From Sphingomonas sp. (GTDB lineage Bacteria; Pseudomonadota; Alphaproteobacteria; Sphingomonadales; Sphingomonadaceae): DNA of 41,226 bases. The stretch's first letter is position 1, and each line of letters starts with the position of its first letter. Both the position numbers and the translations under genes were made by a program. The notes under the pieces are model-generated. The model made no database searches and had not been told where the DNA came from. It saw nothing but the letters and a program-made list of their open reading frames with translations. Location: positions 1 through 41,226 of the forward strand of contig JANXUU010000028.1 in the NCBI GenBank assembly GCA_025356055.1, written 5' to 3'. Positions 25,877 to 34,351 of this stretch are shown here, one piece after another.

Positions 25877-26701
25877 GTGACCTTATTCCCGCGTTTCGTT
25901 CGCCTCGCGCTCACCGCGCCGCTCGCCTTGGCTGCACTGGCCACTCCCGCAATCGCCGGGATCGGCGACCTGCTCGTCGCCCCGACCCGCATCGTGCTCA
26001 ACGGCAGCCGCGGGACGCAGATCATCCTCAACAATATCGGCGACGACGTCGCGACCTATCGCATCAGCCTTGAGCTTCGCCGGATGACCGCCGACGGGTC
26101 GCTGGCCGAGGTCGCCACGCCGTCCGCCGCCGAAAAGGCCGCCGAGGACATGATTCTGTATGCCCCGCGCAAGGTGACGCTGCCGCCAAATCAGCCTCAG
26201 ACGATCAACATTTCCGCGCGAGCCCCGGCGGGCCTGCCCGATGGCGAATATCGCGTCCACCTGCTGTTCCGCGCGATCCCAAAGCCACGCCCCGTAACGG
26301 CGGCGCAGAGCGAGGCAAAGGGCATCAGCTTCTCGCTGACTCCGATTTATGGCGTGACCATCCCGGTCATCGTCCGCTTCGGCTCGCTTACTGCCAAGGC
26401 AGGGATTGCCAACGTTCATATGGTCAAGGACGGCGGCAAGCCCGCCGTTGCCATGGACCTGACCCGCACCGGCAGCCGTTCGACCTTTGGCGAAGTGCGC
26501 GTGCTTAAAGCCGGGATCAAGGACCCGATCGCGATCCAGCGCGGAATCGCGGTCTACACCGAAGTGGGCCAGCGCAGCGTCTCGATTCCGGTCAGCGACA
26601 AGCTCGCCTCCGCCGCCAATGGCCCGGTGACCGTCGAATATCTCGAGACCACGGAGGCCGGCACCCAGGTGATCGCCCAGACCAGCGCGGTGCTGCGCTA
26701 A
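25877..26701 (+). CDS. PapD-like periplasmic fimbrial chaperone
   Basis: Periplasmic chaperone expected to fold subunits and deliver them to the usher. The 274-residue product has a signal peptide (LFPRFVRLALTAPLALAALA, cleavage near AIA) and an immunoglobulin-like first domain. VAPTRIVLNGSRGTQIILNN and IGDDVATYRI are followed by LPPNQPQTINISA, the pattern around the donor strand in chaperones of the PapD superfamily. A second beta domain follows. GTG at 25877 is selected because GGAG lies 8 bases upstream; TTG at 25859 or 25871 is possible. The usher gene begins 24 bp after the stop. Confidence 0.82.
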   Translation: MTLFPRFVRLALTAPLALAALATPAIAGIGDLLVAPTRIVLNGSRGTQIILNNIGDDVATYRISLELRRMTADGSLAEVATPSAAEKAAEDMILYAPRKVTLPPNQPQTINISARAPAGLPDGEYRVHLLFRAIPKPRPVTAAQSEAKGISFSLTPIYGVTIPVIVRFGSLTAKAGIANVHMVKDGGKPAVAMDLTRTGSRSTFGEVRVLKAGIKDPIAIQRGIAVYTEVGQRSVSIPVSDKLASAANGPVTVEYLETTEAGTQVIAQTSAVLR

Positions 26702-26725
26702 GCCGCGAGAACCCGGGGGCCGTCC

Positions 26726-29437
26726 TTGCGCCTGGCCAAAAGCCTGGTTCGCGGCCTTGTCGCCGCGCTGACGCTTCCCGCGCTCGCCGCGGGGAGCGTC
26801 GCGACCGGTGCGGCCTCGTCCCCGGTCGCCCCGGCATGGAGCGCCGACCCCGACGACCAGTTTGTGCTTGAGGTCAACATCCGCCAGCTCAAGCTCGGCG
26901 ACGGTGTCCGCGCCTATGGCACGCCCGAGGGCACGTGCATCAATTTCGGCGACTTTCTGACGACGCTCGACGTGCCGCTACGAATCGACGTCGGCGCCAA
27001 GCGCGCGACCGGATGGGCGTTCAAGGAAACCAATAAGATCGCGATCGATCTCGGCACCGGGCGCGCATCGTACGGCGCGGGCAAGAGCGAGATGATGACG
27101 AGCGGCATGGTCCGCCTGACCCCCGACGGCTGGTGCGTCGAGACGGGGGCGCTAGCTCGCTGGTTCGGAATTGGCGTCAAGCCGTCTCTCGCCGGCTCGA
27201 TGCTATTGCTCAGTTCCGATTCGAAGCTTCCGGTTGAGCTTGCCAAAGAGCGCCGCGACCGCGCCGCGCGCCTGACCCACGCCAGCCTGAGCCTGGGCCA
27301 ATTGCCCCAGGTCCGCCTGCCCTATCGCCTGTGGCGCGCCCCCGCGCTCGATTTTGTTGTCAGTGGAGGCGTGACCTACAGCGCGAGGAACGGCGCGCGA
27401 ATCGATCGCCACGCCGCGCTGCTCGCCGCCGGCGAACTCGCCAGCATGTCCTACCAAGCCCAGGCGACGACTGACGCGCGCGGTCGCCCCGACAGCCTTC
27501 GGCTTCGCGCCTATAAAGCGGATCCTGACGGCCATCTCCTCGGCCCGCTGCGCGCGACCCATTTCGGGGTCGGCGACGTCGCCGGCCTCGACAGCCGACT
27601 GATCGGCGTCGGGCGCGTCGGGCGCGGGGTCGAGCTGACCAATCGTCCTCTGTTCACCCCGACCGCGTTCGATCGCACCCAACTCGAAGGCGATTTGCCC
27701 GTCGGCTGGGAGGCCGAACTGTATCGCAACGGCGAATTGCTCGCCTTTGCACCCGCCACTGGCGACCAGCGCTACCGCTTCGACGATGTCGAGCTGCGCT
27801 ATGGCGCGAACGAGCTCGAAGTGCGGCTTTACGGGCCTCAGGGGCAGATACGCACGCGGACCGAGACGGTCGATGTCGCCGACGCCGCCGCGCCGCCGGG
27901 AACGACCTGGTATTGGGCGGGGGTCAACCAGCCCGCGCGCGAGCTGATCGCGTTGCGGGCGCGGCCGCCGGATGATGGTTCGACGCCCAAGCTCCAGGCG
28001 AGCATCGCGCTGGAACACGGGCTCGACAAGCGCACCTCGGTGGGGCTCGCCGCGACCATGCAATTGGTCGACGAAGAGCGGCTTACCTACGTCGAAGGGA
28101 CGGTGCGGCGCTCGATCGGCAGCGCGCTGGTCGAGGTTGCGGGTGCGCGCGATAGCCACGGCGGGATGGCGGCGCGGGCCTCGCTGCTCGGCAAGCTCGG
28201 CCCGGTCGATATATCGGGCGAAGCGCTGGTCGCGAGCAATTTCCGGCTGAACGGGATTCGCGAACGAGCCATCCACCAGGCGCAATTGTCGCTCAGTGCT
28301 CCGCTGAAGATCGGGCGAAGCGTCTTTCCGGCGAGCGCCTCACTGCGAGTCATCGACCGTCCCGAAGGAGCGCGCTCGCTTGAGGCGGCGGGGCGATTGT
28401 CGGCTAATATCGGGCGGTTCAATCTCGGCGCGGACGTCCGCTGGCGGCACAACGGCAGTGGCGTGCTGGTTTCGGGGCGTGCCGACGATGTCGAGGCGAC
28501 GCTGATCGGCGCGGGGCATATCGGCCGCGTGCGATTCCGAGGAAGCAGCACTTTTGACCTCAAACCCTCGGCGCGGCTCAGGCTCGCCGAGCTTTCGGCG
28601 TATTGGGCGGCGTCCGAGAAGGCCGATTGGGATGCCGGGCTGGGCTATGACAACCAGGCCCGGCGCGGACGGGCGCGAATTTCCTACATTCGACGCTTTG
28701 ACACGATGGCGCTGGCGCTGACCGGCGAGGGCGCGTCCGATGGGTCGCTGGCGTTCGGTTTCAATCTAAATTTCTCGCTCGACCCGGTGCGGGGCTTCAG
28801 GCCGTCGCGGCTACCGATGGCGAGCGCGGGGATGATCCGCGCCCACGTCTATCGCGACCTCAACGACAATGGCGCGCGCGATCCGGGCGAGCCCGATGAG
28901 CCGGGTGCACTCATCACGACCGGCGCCCGGGTCGCGCAAAAGGCCACCGACAAGCGCGGCACTTCGACTGTTGCGGGGCTGACGATCTATCAACCGGTCG
29001 CGGTCGGGATCGACCAGTCGACGCTCAGCGATCCCAATCTCGCACCGCGCAAAGCCCTGCAAGTGGTCACGCCGCGCGCCGGAATTGCGGCCGAGATCGA
29101 AATCGGGCTGGTCGGGTCGGGCAGCATCGAAGGTGTGCTCATCAAGGACGGCGGCGGCGGCTTCGAAGGGGTCGAACTGGAACTGGTGAGCGGTGACGGC
29201 AAGCTCTCCGGCACAGCGCAAAGTGATTTCGATGGCTATTTTCTCTTCGATAAAGTTCCATACGGACATTACAATGTGCGCATTGCTGTTTCGTCGGCCA
29301 AGGCGATTCATGCCGAGATCGATTTGGGAGCGAGCGCGACGGTCAGCGGCGATAAGCCGACGGTTCGACTGGGCGCCCTTCGAGCGGTGCAATCGCTTGA
29401 GGTCGCGTCGGCGACGGCGAACGGCGGCACGAATTAA
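26726..29437 (+). CDS. Usher-like outer-membrane protein with C-terminal Cna-B-like domains
   Basis: Probable outer-membrane usher that assembles the DUF4402 subunits. The 903-residue product has a signal peptide (RLAKSLVRGLVAALTLPALA). Two cysteine-containing N-terminal modules follow (GTCINFGDFLTTLDVPLRID and TPDGWCVETGALARWFGIG). A long beta-rich region with YRNGELLAFAPATGDQRYRF resembles ushers, and a probable barrel runs to about residue 690. The tail contains AHVYRDLNDNGARDPGEP (SdrD/Cna-B-like, near 706). A carboxypeptidase-regulatory-like repeat (GVELELVSGDG, then DFDGYFLFDKVPYGHYNVRI) follows near 797-860. Start is TTG 26726, behind a GGGGG run. The combination differs from classical FimD ushers. 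Confidence 0.78.
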   Translation: MRLAKSLVRGLVAALTLPALAAGSVATGAASSPVAPAWSADPDDQFVLEVNIRQLKLGDGVRAYGTPEGTCINFGDFLTTLDVPLRIDVGAKRATGWAFKETNKIAIDLGTGRASYGAGKSEMMTSGMVRLTPDGWCVETGALARWFGIGVKPSLAGSMLLLSSDSKLPVELAKERRDRAARLTHASLSLGQLPQVRLPYRLWRAPALDFVVSGGVTYSARNGARIDRHAALLAAGELASMSYQAQATTDARGRPDSLRLRAYKADPDGHLLGPLRATHFGVGDVAGLDSRLIGVGRVGRGVELTNRPLFTPTAFDRTQLEGDLPVGWEAELYRNGELLAFAPATGDQRYRFDDVELRYGANELEVRLYGPQGQIRTRTETVDVADAAAPPGTTWYWAGVNQPARELIALRARPPDDGSTPKLQASIALEHGLDKRTSVGLAATMQLVDEERLTYVEGTVRRSIGSALVEVAGARDSHGGMAARASLLGKLGPVDISGEALVASNFRLNGIRERAIHQAQLSLSAPLKIGRSVFPASASLRVIDRPEGARSLEAAGRLSANIGRFNLGADVRWRHNGSGVLVSGRADDVEATLIGAGHIGRVRFRGSSTFDLKPSARLRLAELSAYWAASEKADWDAGLGYDNQARRGRARISYIRRFDTMALALTGEGASDGSLAFGFNLNFSLDPVRGFRPSRLPMASAGMIRAHVYRDLNDNGARDPGEPDEPGALITTGARVAQKATDKRGTSTVAGLTIYQPVAVGIDQSTLSDPNLAPRKALQVVTPRAGIAAEIEIGLVGSGSIEGVLIKDGGGGFEGVELELVSGDGKLSGTAQSDFDGYFLFDKVPYGHYNVRIAVSSAKAIHAEIDLGASATVSGDKPTVRLGALRAVQSLEVASATANGGTN

Positions 29438-29443
29438 CCATAG

Positions 29444-29495
29444 TCGTCCGGCACGACTTAACAGAGGCGTCGTCCGGCACGACTTAACAGAGGCG
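29444..29495. repeat. 26-bp direct tandem repeat after the usher gene
   Basis: Two identical 26-bp copies (29444-29469 and 29470-29495), each containing GTCGTCCGGCACGACTTAAC; GTCGT and ACGAC in it are inverted arms around CCGGC. A degenerate partial copy, CGGCACGAATTAACC, overlaps the end of the usher gene (29425-29439). Their role is unknown. Confidence 0.9.
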
Positions 29496-29551
29496 CGGCG
29501 GGGATAGATCAGGCGGCGACACTTGCCCGTGCGGATGTCGGCGGCGACGAC

Positions 29552-30139
29552 TTAGTGCCGCGCCACCTCGGCAATGACGACCGCCAGAGTCGAGCAATTG
29601 CCTCGTTCAAGCAATGGGAGCTCGATCATCACGCTTGCCGGGCGGCTCGCCATGATACGGTGGGTCTCGACCACGGGGGCGACCGCCCAGCCCCGCCTCG
29701 CTCGCTCGTTGGCGGGATCGAGATGCCCGGAAAAGACAAACAAGACGGCAGGCAGTTGTGCGTAAGTCGATAGAGTGCTGGCGGGCCGTCATAGACAAAC
29801 AGGCAGCCGCCATGGGGCCCCGCTACTGTTTCGAGCCGTACCGCATCACTCGCCCCGCCCCTCGCCCGGCGCTGGCTTGCCAGCAGCAGCTGTGTCCCGA
29901 TCAGCGCAACGGCCAGGAGCAGCGTCGTAAACCATCGCGTTCGTCGTTCGCCGAGGCGCGGCGAGGACGGCCGGCGCGAGCAGCGGCAAGCCATGACTGG
30001 ACGAACCGAAGCTGGTGCAGAATTGCTCGTCGAATCCAAGCAGCGGGTTGCCAAAGGTCTGCGCCCGCGTCGCCAGCGTTACCCCGAGCAGGATCCACGG
30101 GGTCGCGTGGGAAAGAGGAAAGTCATGCCTCCACCCCAT
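29552..30139 (-). pseudogene. Decayed glycosyltransferase-like membrane protein gene
   Basis: Pieces of one protein lie in different frames. From an ATG at 30139 the frame reads PWILLGVTLATRAQTFGNPL, then LGFDEQFC, like the start of GT39-type membrane glycosyltransferases (aspartate near the first loop). In the next frame comes RWFTTLLLAVALIGTQLLLA, then CLFVYDGPPALYRLTHNCLP. The reading returns to the first frame near 29740 with SGHLDPANERARRG and VVETHRIMASRPASVMIELP, ending at TAA 29552-29554. The central membrane core (several hundred residues) is missing. I infer a large internal deletion plus frameshifts. The family is recognised by eye only. Confidence 0.55.
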
Positions 30140-30166
30140 GGCCGCCCGAACGCTGCCGGGAAAATC

Positions 30167-30252
30167 TGGTGCGGTCGAGAAGACTCGAACTTCCACGGCC
30201 TTTCGGCCACAGCCACCTCAAGGCTGCGCGTCTACCATTCCGCCACGACCGC
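30167..30252 (-). tRNA. tRNA-Leu (anticodon GAG)
   Basis: An 86-nt cloverleaf on the minus strand. The acceptor stem is GCGGTCG paired with CGACCGC, followed by discriminator A and an encoded CCA. The anticodon stem CAGCC/GGCTG encloses the loop TTGAGGT with GAG, reading CTC and CTT leucine codons. The long variable arm (GGCC-GAAA-GGCC) marks a class II tRNA. The D-loop sequence TGGCGGAATGGTAGACGC is typical of tRNA-Leu. Confidence 0.95.
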
Positions 30253-30364
30253 ACGTGAACAGGCTCACCGATCGGGAGCCTCTGGCAAGGCGCGGCCACT
30301 AGCAAAGGCTTTCGAGCCACGCAACGGGCAAAGCCGCCACCAACCCGCGTCCCGCGTCGGGACA

Positions 30365-30387
30365 GAGGTAAACAACCTGTTTACCTT
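30365..30387. promoter_or_regulatory. Long palindrome, probable operator
   Basis: AGGTAAACA (30366-30374) and TGTTTACCT (30378-30386) are perfect inverted arms separated by ACC. It lies 16 bp upstream of the small secreted-protein gene. The length and symmetry suit a dimeric repressor, such as a TetR-family protein; no regulator gene is adjacent. Confidence 0.6.
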
Positions 30388-30402
30388 TGCCGTCGAAACT
30401 GC

Positions 30403-30651
30403 GTGTATGCCTTCATGTTCGCGCTGCTGCTCGCTGCCGTCACGGCCACCGCCGAGCCCGCAACCGCTCCACATGGCGCGGTTTTCCGGCCGAGCGCGGT
30501 TACCGCCAGTGCACTGGTTACCGTCCGCATTCTGGAATCCGCGACGATCGATTACCGCGTGGGCAAGCCCGCTGGCGGGGTCGCAAAGCGCGCAACTTCG
30601 CTGCTGATCGACGGGCAGCAAGTCGCCGCAACGCTGATCGAATTCCCGTAG
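30403..30651 (+). CDS. Small secreted protein of unknown function
   Basis: An 82-residue product with a signal peptide (MFALLLAAVTATAEPATA). The mature part reads SALVTVRILESATIDYRVGK and then LLIDGQQVAATLIEFP. I do not recognise a named family, though short exported proteins with this VRIL...LIEF pattern appear familiar from sphingomonads. Start could be GTG 30403 or ATG 30415. A palindrome overlaps its likely promoter. It ends immediately before the convergent zinc-ribbon gene. Confidence 0.6.
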   Translation: MYAFMFALLLAAVTATAEPATAPHGAVFRPSAVTASALVTVRILESATIDYRVGKPAGGVAKRATSLLIDGQQVAATLIEFP

Positions 30652-31458
30652 CTAGCTGGCCCAGCGCAGCGTCAGCGAAGTCGCATTGGCGGGAACACCA
30701 AGTTCGGCGGCGTTAAAGCTCGCACTCGCCCGGGGAGCGAGCCGCGCTGCGGGAGGCGGGATCATCCAGCTGTAGACGAGTTTGCCCCCGCCATCGCGCA
30801 AATCGGCCTGCAGCGCGGGAACTGGCTCGGTCTGGTCGGTCGGATTGATCACGCGCCCGCTGAGCGAGACGAGATCGTTCCCGCTGGCGAGCTTCTGGCG
30901 GTTCTGGCTGGTGACCATGAGCTTCAACGGACTGTCGGCGCTGGTTTCGGCGAGTCCGGCGCGCGCCATCCATTGGCGCGGGGCGAGGAAATAGGCGGCG
31001 GCGGCTAGCGCGGCAACGAACATGACGACCGCAAGGATGACCAGCGGTCCCTTGCGCCGCGGTGCAACCTCATTATCGTCATAGGGCGCATCGTTCCAGC
31101 CGCTGTCGTCGGCGACAATCGCAGGCTCGGGCAGGACATCGGCCAGCGGTTGCGTCTCGTTCAAGCGTTCCGGCTCAGCGACAGGCTCGCCCGCGTCAGC
31201 CGTCGGCGGAGTCGACGAGTCATCGTCGATCATCTGTGGCTCGGTGAACACGGTGGCAGCTTCAAGCAAGGGCGGAGTGACAGGGTCATCCCGCGCCACC
31301 ATCTCGGGCTCGACCGGAACGGGAGCCAATGCCGCCTCCTCGCCGGCCTGGTGCCAACTATGCTTGCACGATGCGCAGCGCACTGTGCGACCGTGCGATG
31401 GAATCGCTCCGTCCTTGACGGTATAGCTCGTCTGGCAGGCCGGACAGGTCAAAATCAT
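30652..31458 (-). CDS. MJ0042-type zinc-ribbon protein with DUF3426-like domain
   Basis: Membrane protein with an N-terminal zinc ribbon: MILTCPACQTSYTVKDGAIP and VRCASCKHSWHQ, two CxxC pairs. An acidic, proline-rich linker, a single membrane helix (GPLVILAVVMFVAALAAAAY) near residues 140-160 and a C-terminal beta domain (VSLSGRVINPTDQTEPVPAL) follow. The 268-residue length and its position divergent from ftsE-ftsX are usual in alphaproteobacteria. The exact role is unknown; the linkage suggests the cell envelope or division. ATG 31458 is the family start. Confidence 0.88.
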   Translation of the reverse strand: MILTCPACQTSYTVKDGAIPSHGRTVRCASCKHSWHQAGEEAALAPVPVEPEMVARDDPVTPPLLEAATVFTEPQMIDDDSSTPPTADAGEPVAEPERLNETQPLADVLPEPAIVADDSGWNDAPYDDNEVAPRRKGPLVILAVVMFVAALAAAAYFLAPRQWMARAGLAETSADSPLKLMVTSQNRQKLASGNDLVSLSGRVINPTDQTEPVPALQADLRDGGGKLVYSWMIPPPAARLAPRASASFNAAELGVPANATSLTLRWAS

Positions 31459-31546
31459 GCGCGTGCCAACTCCCGGAAAGCTGATCGCGGTAAACAGCAA
31501 TCGCCGATGCTTGGCAAGGCGGCGCCCCCTGTGCGACACAAGGGCT

Positions 31547-32263
31547 GTGAGTGGGGAAGCAGCAATCGTCGAGTTCGAGCGGGTCGGGCTGCGCTATGGC
31601 ACCGGCAGCGAAGTCCTGCGCGACCTCGATTTCAGCCTCGTCGGTGGCGGCTTCACCTTTCTCACCGGGCCTTCGGGCGCGGGCAAGACGTCGTTGCTGA
31701 AGCTCCTCTATCTCGCCCAGCGTCCGACGCGCGGATCGATCCGTTTGTTCGGCGAGTCGATCAACGATGCCCCGCGTGACGCCATGCCACCACTTCGCCG
31801 CCGGATCGGAGTGGTGTTCCAGGATTTCCGGCTTGTTCGGCACCTGAGCGTGTTCGACAATGTCGCGCTGCCGCTACGCATCGGCGGAGCGGGCGAAGCC
31901 GAGGTCGAGGGGCCGGTGCGCGAGATGCTCGCCTGGGTGGGCCTGAGCGACCGCGCCAGTGCGCGCCCGGCGACGCTTTCGGGTGGTGAGCAACAGCGCG
32001 TCGCGATTGCACGCGCCGTCATCGCCGCGCCTGAACTGATCATCGCCGACGAGCCGACCGGGAACGTCGATGCGGCCATGGCTCAGCGCATCCTCAATCT
32101 GCTGATCGCGCTCAACCGCCAGGGGACGACGGTGCTGGTTGCGACCCATGATTTAGGGCTGATTGTCGGCACCCCGGGGGCGCAGCTGATCCGGCTCGAA
32201 AATGGCGCGCTGGTCGATCCCACCGGGGCACTGCGCAACCCGCCGACGCGGGCGATGTCATGA
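31547..32263 (+). CDS. ftsE: Cell-division ATP-binding protein FtsE
   Basis: ATPase of the FtsEX complex, which couples divisome assembly to activation of wall hydrolases at the septum. The 238-residue product has Walker [11 protein letters not shown]-loop VFQDFRLV, signature [14 protein letters not shown], Walker [13 protein letters not shown] and the switch histidine in VATHD. The start is GTG 31547; the frame continues upstream to 31457 but lacks family similarity. The stop overlaps ftsX by ATGA. Confidence 0.94.
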   Translation: MSGEAAIVEFERVGLRYGTGSEVLRDLDFSLVGGGFTFLTGPSGAGKTSLLKLLYLAQRPTRGSIRLFGESINDAPRDAMPPLRRRIGVVFQDFRLVRHLSVFDNVALPLRIGGAGEAEVEGPVREMLAWVGLSDRASARPATLSGGEQQRVAIARAVIAAPELIIADEPTGNVDAAMAQRILNLLIALNRQGTTVLVATHDLGLIVGTPGAQLIRLENGALVDPTGALRNPPTRAMS

Positions 32264-33129
32264 ACTGGTTGTTCCCTGCCATGCCCGACCGTCGCCTGCT
32301 CCCAGGTGGCGGGGTGCGCGGCGCGACGCCGTGGGTAATCGCGATCATGACCTTCGTCATGCTGGTCGTCGCCGCTGCTGGAATTGCGCTCGGCAACAGC
32401 GCAGGACTGGTCGCGGCGGGGGTCAGCGAGCGCTATTCGATCCAGCTCGCCGATGGCGCGGCGCGGCAGGACGCGGCCGTGGCGGCAGCGAAGCGGACTC
32501 GCGGTGTTGCCCAAGTGCGGCCTGTGCCGGCGGCCGAAATGCGCGCCACCCTTGAACGCTGGCTCGGTCCGGCCGGGGCGGGCGCCGACTTGCCCCTCCC
32601 TGCGCTGATCGACGTCGACCTCAGCCCCGGTGCGGACGCCGCTGCGATCGGCGCGGCGATCGAGCGAGCCGTCCCCGGCGCGCGCTTCGTCGCCCACGCC
32701 GATAGTCTCCAACCGCTGCTGAAGGGACTTCGCTCGCTCAGCTTGCTTGCCGCGGCGCTGGTGTTGCTCGTCGGCCTGGCGAGTGCGGCAGCGGTGGTGC
32801 TGGCGACGCGCGGTGCGCTCGACACCAACCGCGCGACGATCGAGGTCCTTCATGGCATTGGTGCCAACGACCGGCAGATCGCCAACCTGTTCCAGCGCCG
32901 GATCGCGATCGACGCCCTGGTAGGCGGGCTTGGCGGAGGCATCACCGCAGGTCTTGCGCTGCTGCTCATTGCGGGCGGCGGTGCCAGCTGGATCGGGGAG
33001 CTCGCTGGCGGCAATGTGCTCCACGGTCATGACCTCGCGCTGCTCGCTCTACTGCCGCTCGCGATGGCGGCAATGGCGACCGTCGTCGCGCGCGGGGCCG
33101 TGCTGGCGACACTGAGGAGCAGCCTGTGA
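32260..33129 (+). CDS. ftsX: Cell-division membrane protein FtsX
   Basis: Membrane partner of FtsE. The 289-residue protein has an N-terminal cytoplasmic segment, a first helix (WVIAIMTFVMLVVAAAGIAL), a periplasmic domain (about residues 50-150) and three further helices including LLAAALVLLVGLASAAAVVL. EVLHGIGANDRQIANLFQRR lies in the cytoplasmic loop typical of FtsX. The coupling to ftsE is by ATGA and to the following gene by GTGA. Sequence is weakly conserved in this family, so context is important. Confidence 0.9.
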   Translation: MNWLFPAMPDRRLLPGGGVRGATPWVIAIMTFVMLVVAAAGIALGNSAGLVAAGVSERYSIQLADGAARQDAAVAAAKRTRGVAQVRPVPAAEMRATLERWLGPAGAGADLPLPALIDVDLSPGADAAAIGAAIERAVPGARFVAHADSLQPLLKGLRSLSLLAAALVLLVGLASAAAVVLATRGALDTNRATIEVLHGIGANDRQIANLFQRRIAIDALVGGLGGGITAGLALLLIAGGGASWIGELAGGNVLHGHDLALLALLPLAMAAMATVVARGAVLATLRSSL

Positions 33130-33659
33130 CGGCCCGCGCGGCGAGCCTCGCCGTGCTACTTTACGCAATCCTGTTCGCGCTGTTCGCGGTGTCGCTCGGC
33201 AATCCCGCTCCCGCCGGCGCGACGACCGAGGCGATCGTCGTCCTCACCGGCGGAAATGGCCGCATCGAGGAGGGCATCGCTCGTCTGGCCGCGCACCGCG
33301 CGACGCGAATGCTGATTGCGGGCACCGACCCGGCGGTGACCAAGGCCGACCTTGCCGTGCGCCTCCACGGCAGGCGAAAGCTGCTCGATTGCTGCGTCGA
33401 CCTGGGCTCGGAGAGCGTCGACACTCGCTCCAACGCCGAGGAAGCCAAACGCTGGCTCGATGCGCGCGGCTATCGCTCGCTGACCCTTGTCACCAGCGAC
33501 TGGCACATGCGCCGCGCGCTTTACGAATTCCAAAGCCATCTCGGACGTCACTATGAAATTCGCCCCGACGCCGTCCGCACCGAGCCCAACCTGATGACGC
33601 TGTTCACCGAATATAATAAATATCTGCTGCGGCGAATGGCCGTATGGCTCGACGTATGA
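33126..33659 (+). CDS. YdcF-like DUF218 protein
   Basis: DUF218 (YdcF/SanA/ElyC) family, members of which act in envelope integrity. The 177-residue product has one N-terminal helix (SLAVLLYAILFALFAVSLGN) and the domain beginning EAIVVLTGGNGRIEEGIARL. The family signatures STRSNAEE-like DTRSNAEEAKRWL and LVTSDWHMRRALYEF follow. The GTG start overlaps the ftsX stop and its stop overlaps plsC, so it is part of the ftsE-ftsX-ydcF-plsC coupled operon. Confidence 0.9.
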   Translation: MTARAASLAVLLYAILFALFAVSLGNPAPAGATTEAIVVLTGGNGRIEEGIARLAAHRATRMLIAGTDPAVTKADLAVRLHGRRKLLDCCVDLGSESVDTRSNAEEAKRWLDARGYRSLTLVTSDWHMRRALYEFQSHLGRHYEIRPDAVRTEPNLMTLFTEYNKYLLRRMAVWLDV

Positions 33660-34351
33660 ACCTTGTTCGCTCGGTGCTGTTCAACCTGATCTTCTACCCT
33701 GGCACCCTTGCTTACGTCCTGCTTGGGCTTGCCGTGTCGGTCCTCGGCGAGAAGCCGATGCGCGTCGTGGTCCGCGGCTGGTCTACCTTCCACTTCTTCC
33801 TGACCCGTCACCTGATCGGGATCGAGGAGCGGTTCGAGGGTGAGCTTCCGCAAGGCTCATACCTGTTCGCGATCAAGCACCAGTCGATGTACGAGGCGGT
33901 CGCGACTTTACGGGTATTCGACGCCCCGATCGTCGTGATGAAGCGCCAGCTCAGCCACATGCCCTTCTTCGGCTGGCTGACCCAGGTCCATGGCGTTATC
34001 GGCGTCGATCGCGAAGCGGGGCCGGCGGCACTTCGCCACCTCGTCGCGGCGGGCAGGGCAGCGGCGGCGAGCGGACGGCCGGTGGTTATCTTCCCCGAAG
34101 GGACCCGCGTTCCCGTCGGCGAGCGGCCCGAGCTCAAGCCGGGGTTCGCTGCCCTTTATCGGGCGACAGGGCTGCCCGTCGTCCCGATTGCAGTGGATGC
34201 CGGGCTGGCGTGGCCTAAGGGGCTGGTCAAGCGTCCCGGCCTGGTCACCTGGCGCGTCGGCGAAACCATCCCCGCCGGACTCAAGCGCCCCGAGATCGAG
34301 GCTCGCGTCCACGAGGCGATCAACGCGCTGGAGCGTCGCCCAGCCAGTTAA
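33656..34351 (+). CDS. plsC: 1-acyl-sn-glycerol-3-phosphate acyltransferase
   Basis: Converts lysophosphatidic acid to phosphatidic acid in phospholipid synthesis, at the inner membrane. The 231-residue product has an N-terminal membrane segment, then KHQSMYEA, then MKRQLSHMPFFGWLTQVHG, FPEGTR (substrate-binding) and VVPIAVDAG. The catalytic HX4D motif is H-QSMY-E here, an Asp-to-Glu change at a catalytic position. ATG 33656 overlaps the upstream stop by ATGA. Its 3' end overlaps the convergent DUF2332 gene by 32 bp. Confidence 0.92.
   Translation: MNLVRSVLFNLIFYPGTLAYVLLGLAVSVLGEKPMRVVVRGWSTFHFFLTRHLIGIEERFEGELPQGSYLFAIKHQSMYEAVATLRVFDAPIVVMKRQLSHMPFFGWLTQVHGVIGVDREAGPAALRHLVAAGRAAAASGRPVVIFPEGTRVPVGERPELKPGFAALYRATGLPVVPIAVDAGLAWPKGLVKRPGLVTWRVGETIPAGLKRPEIEARVHEAINALERRPAS

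Noticed and set aside
29438-30252. A genomic island integrated at tRNA-Leu
   Set aside because: No integrase gene and no direct copy of the tRNA 3' end was found on the far side of the fibre locus.
30246-30262. A third parS site (GCACGTGAAC)
   Set aside because: Only the CACGTG core and a few right-arm bases match, and the left part is the tRNA-Leu acceptor stem.
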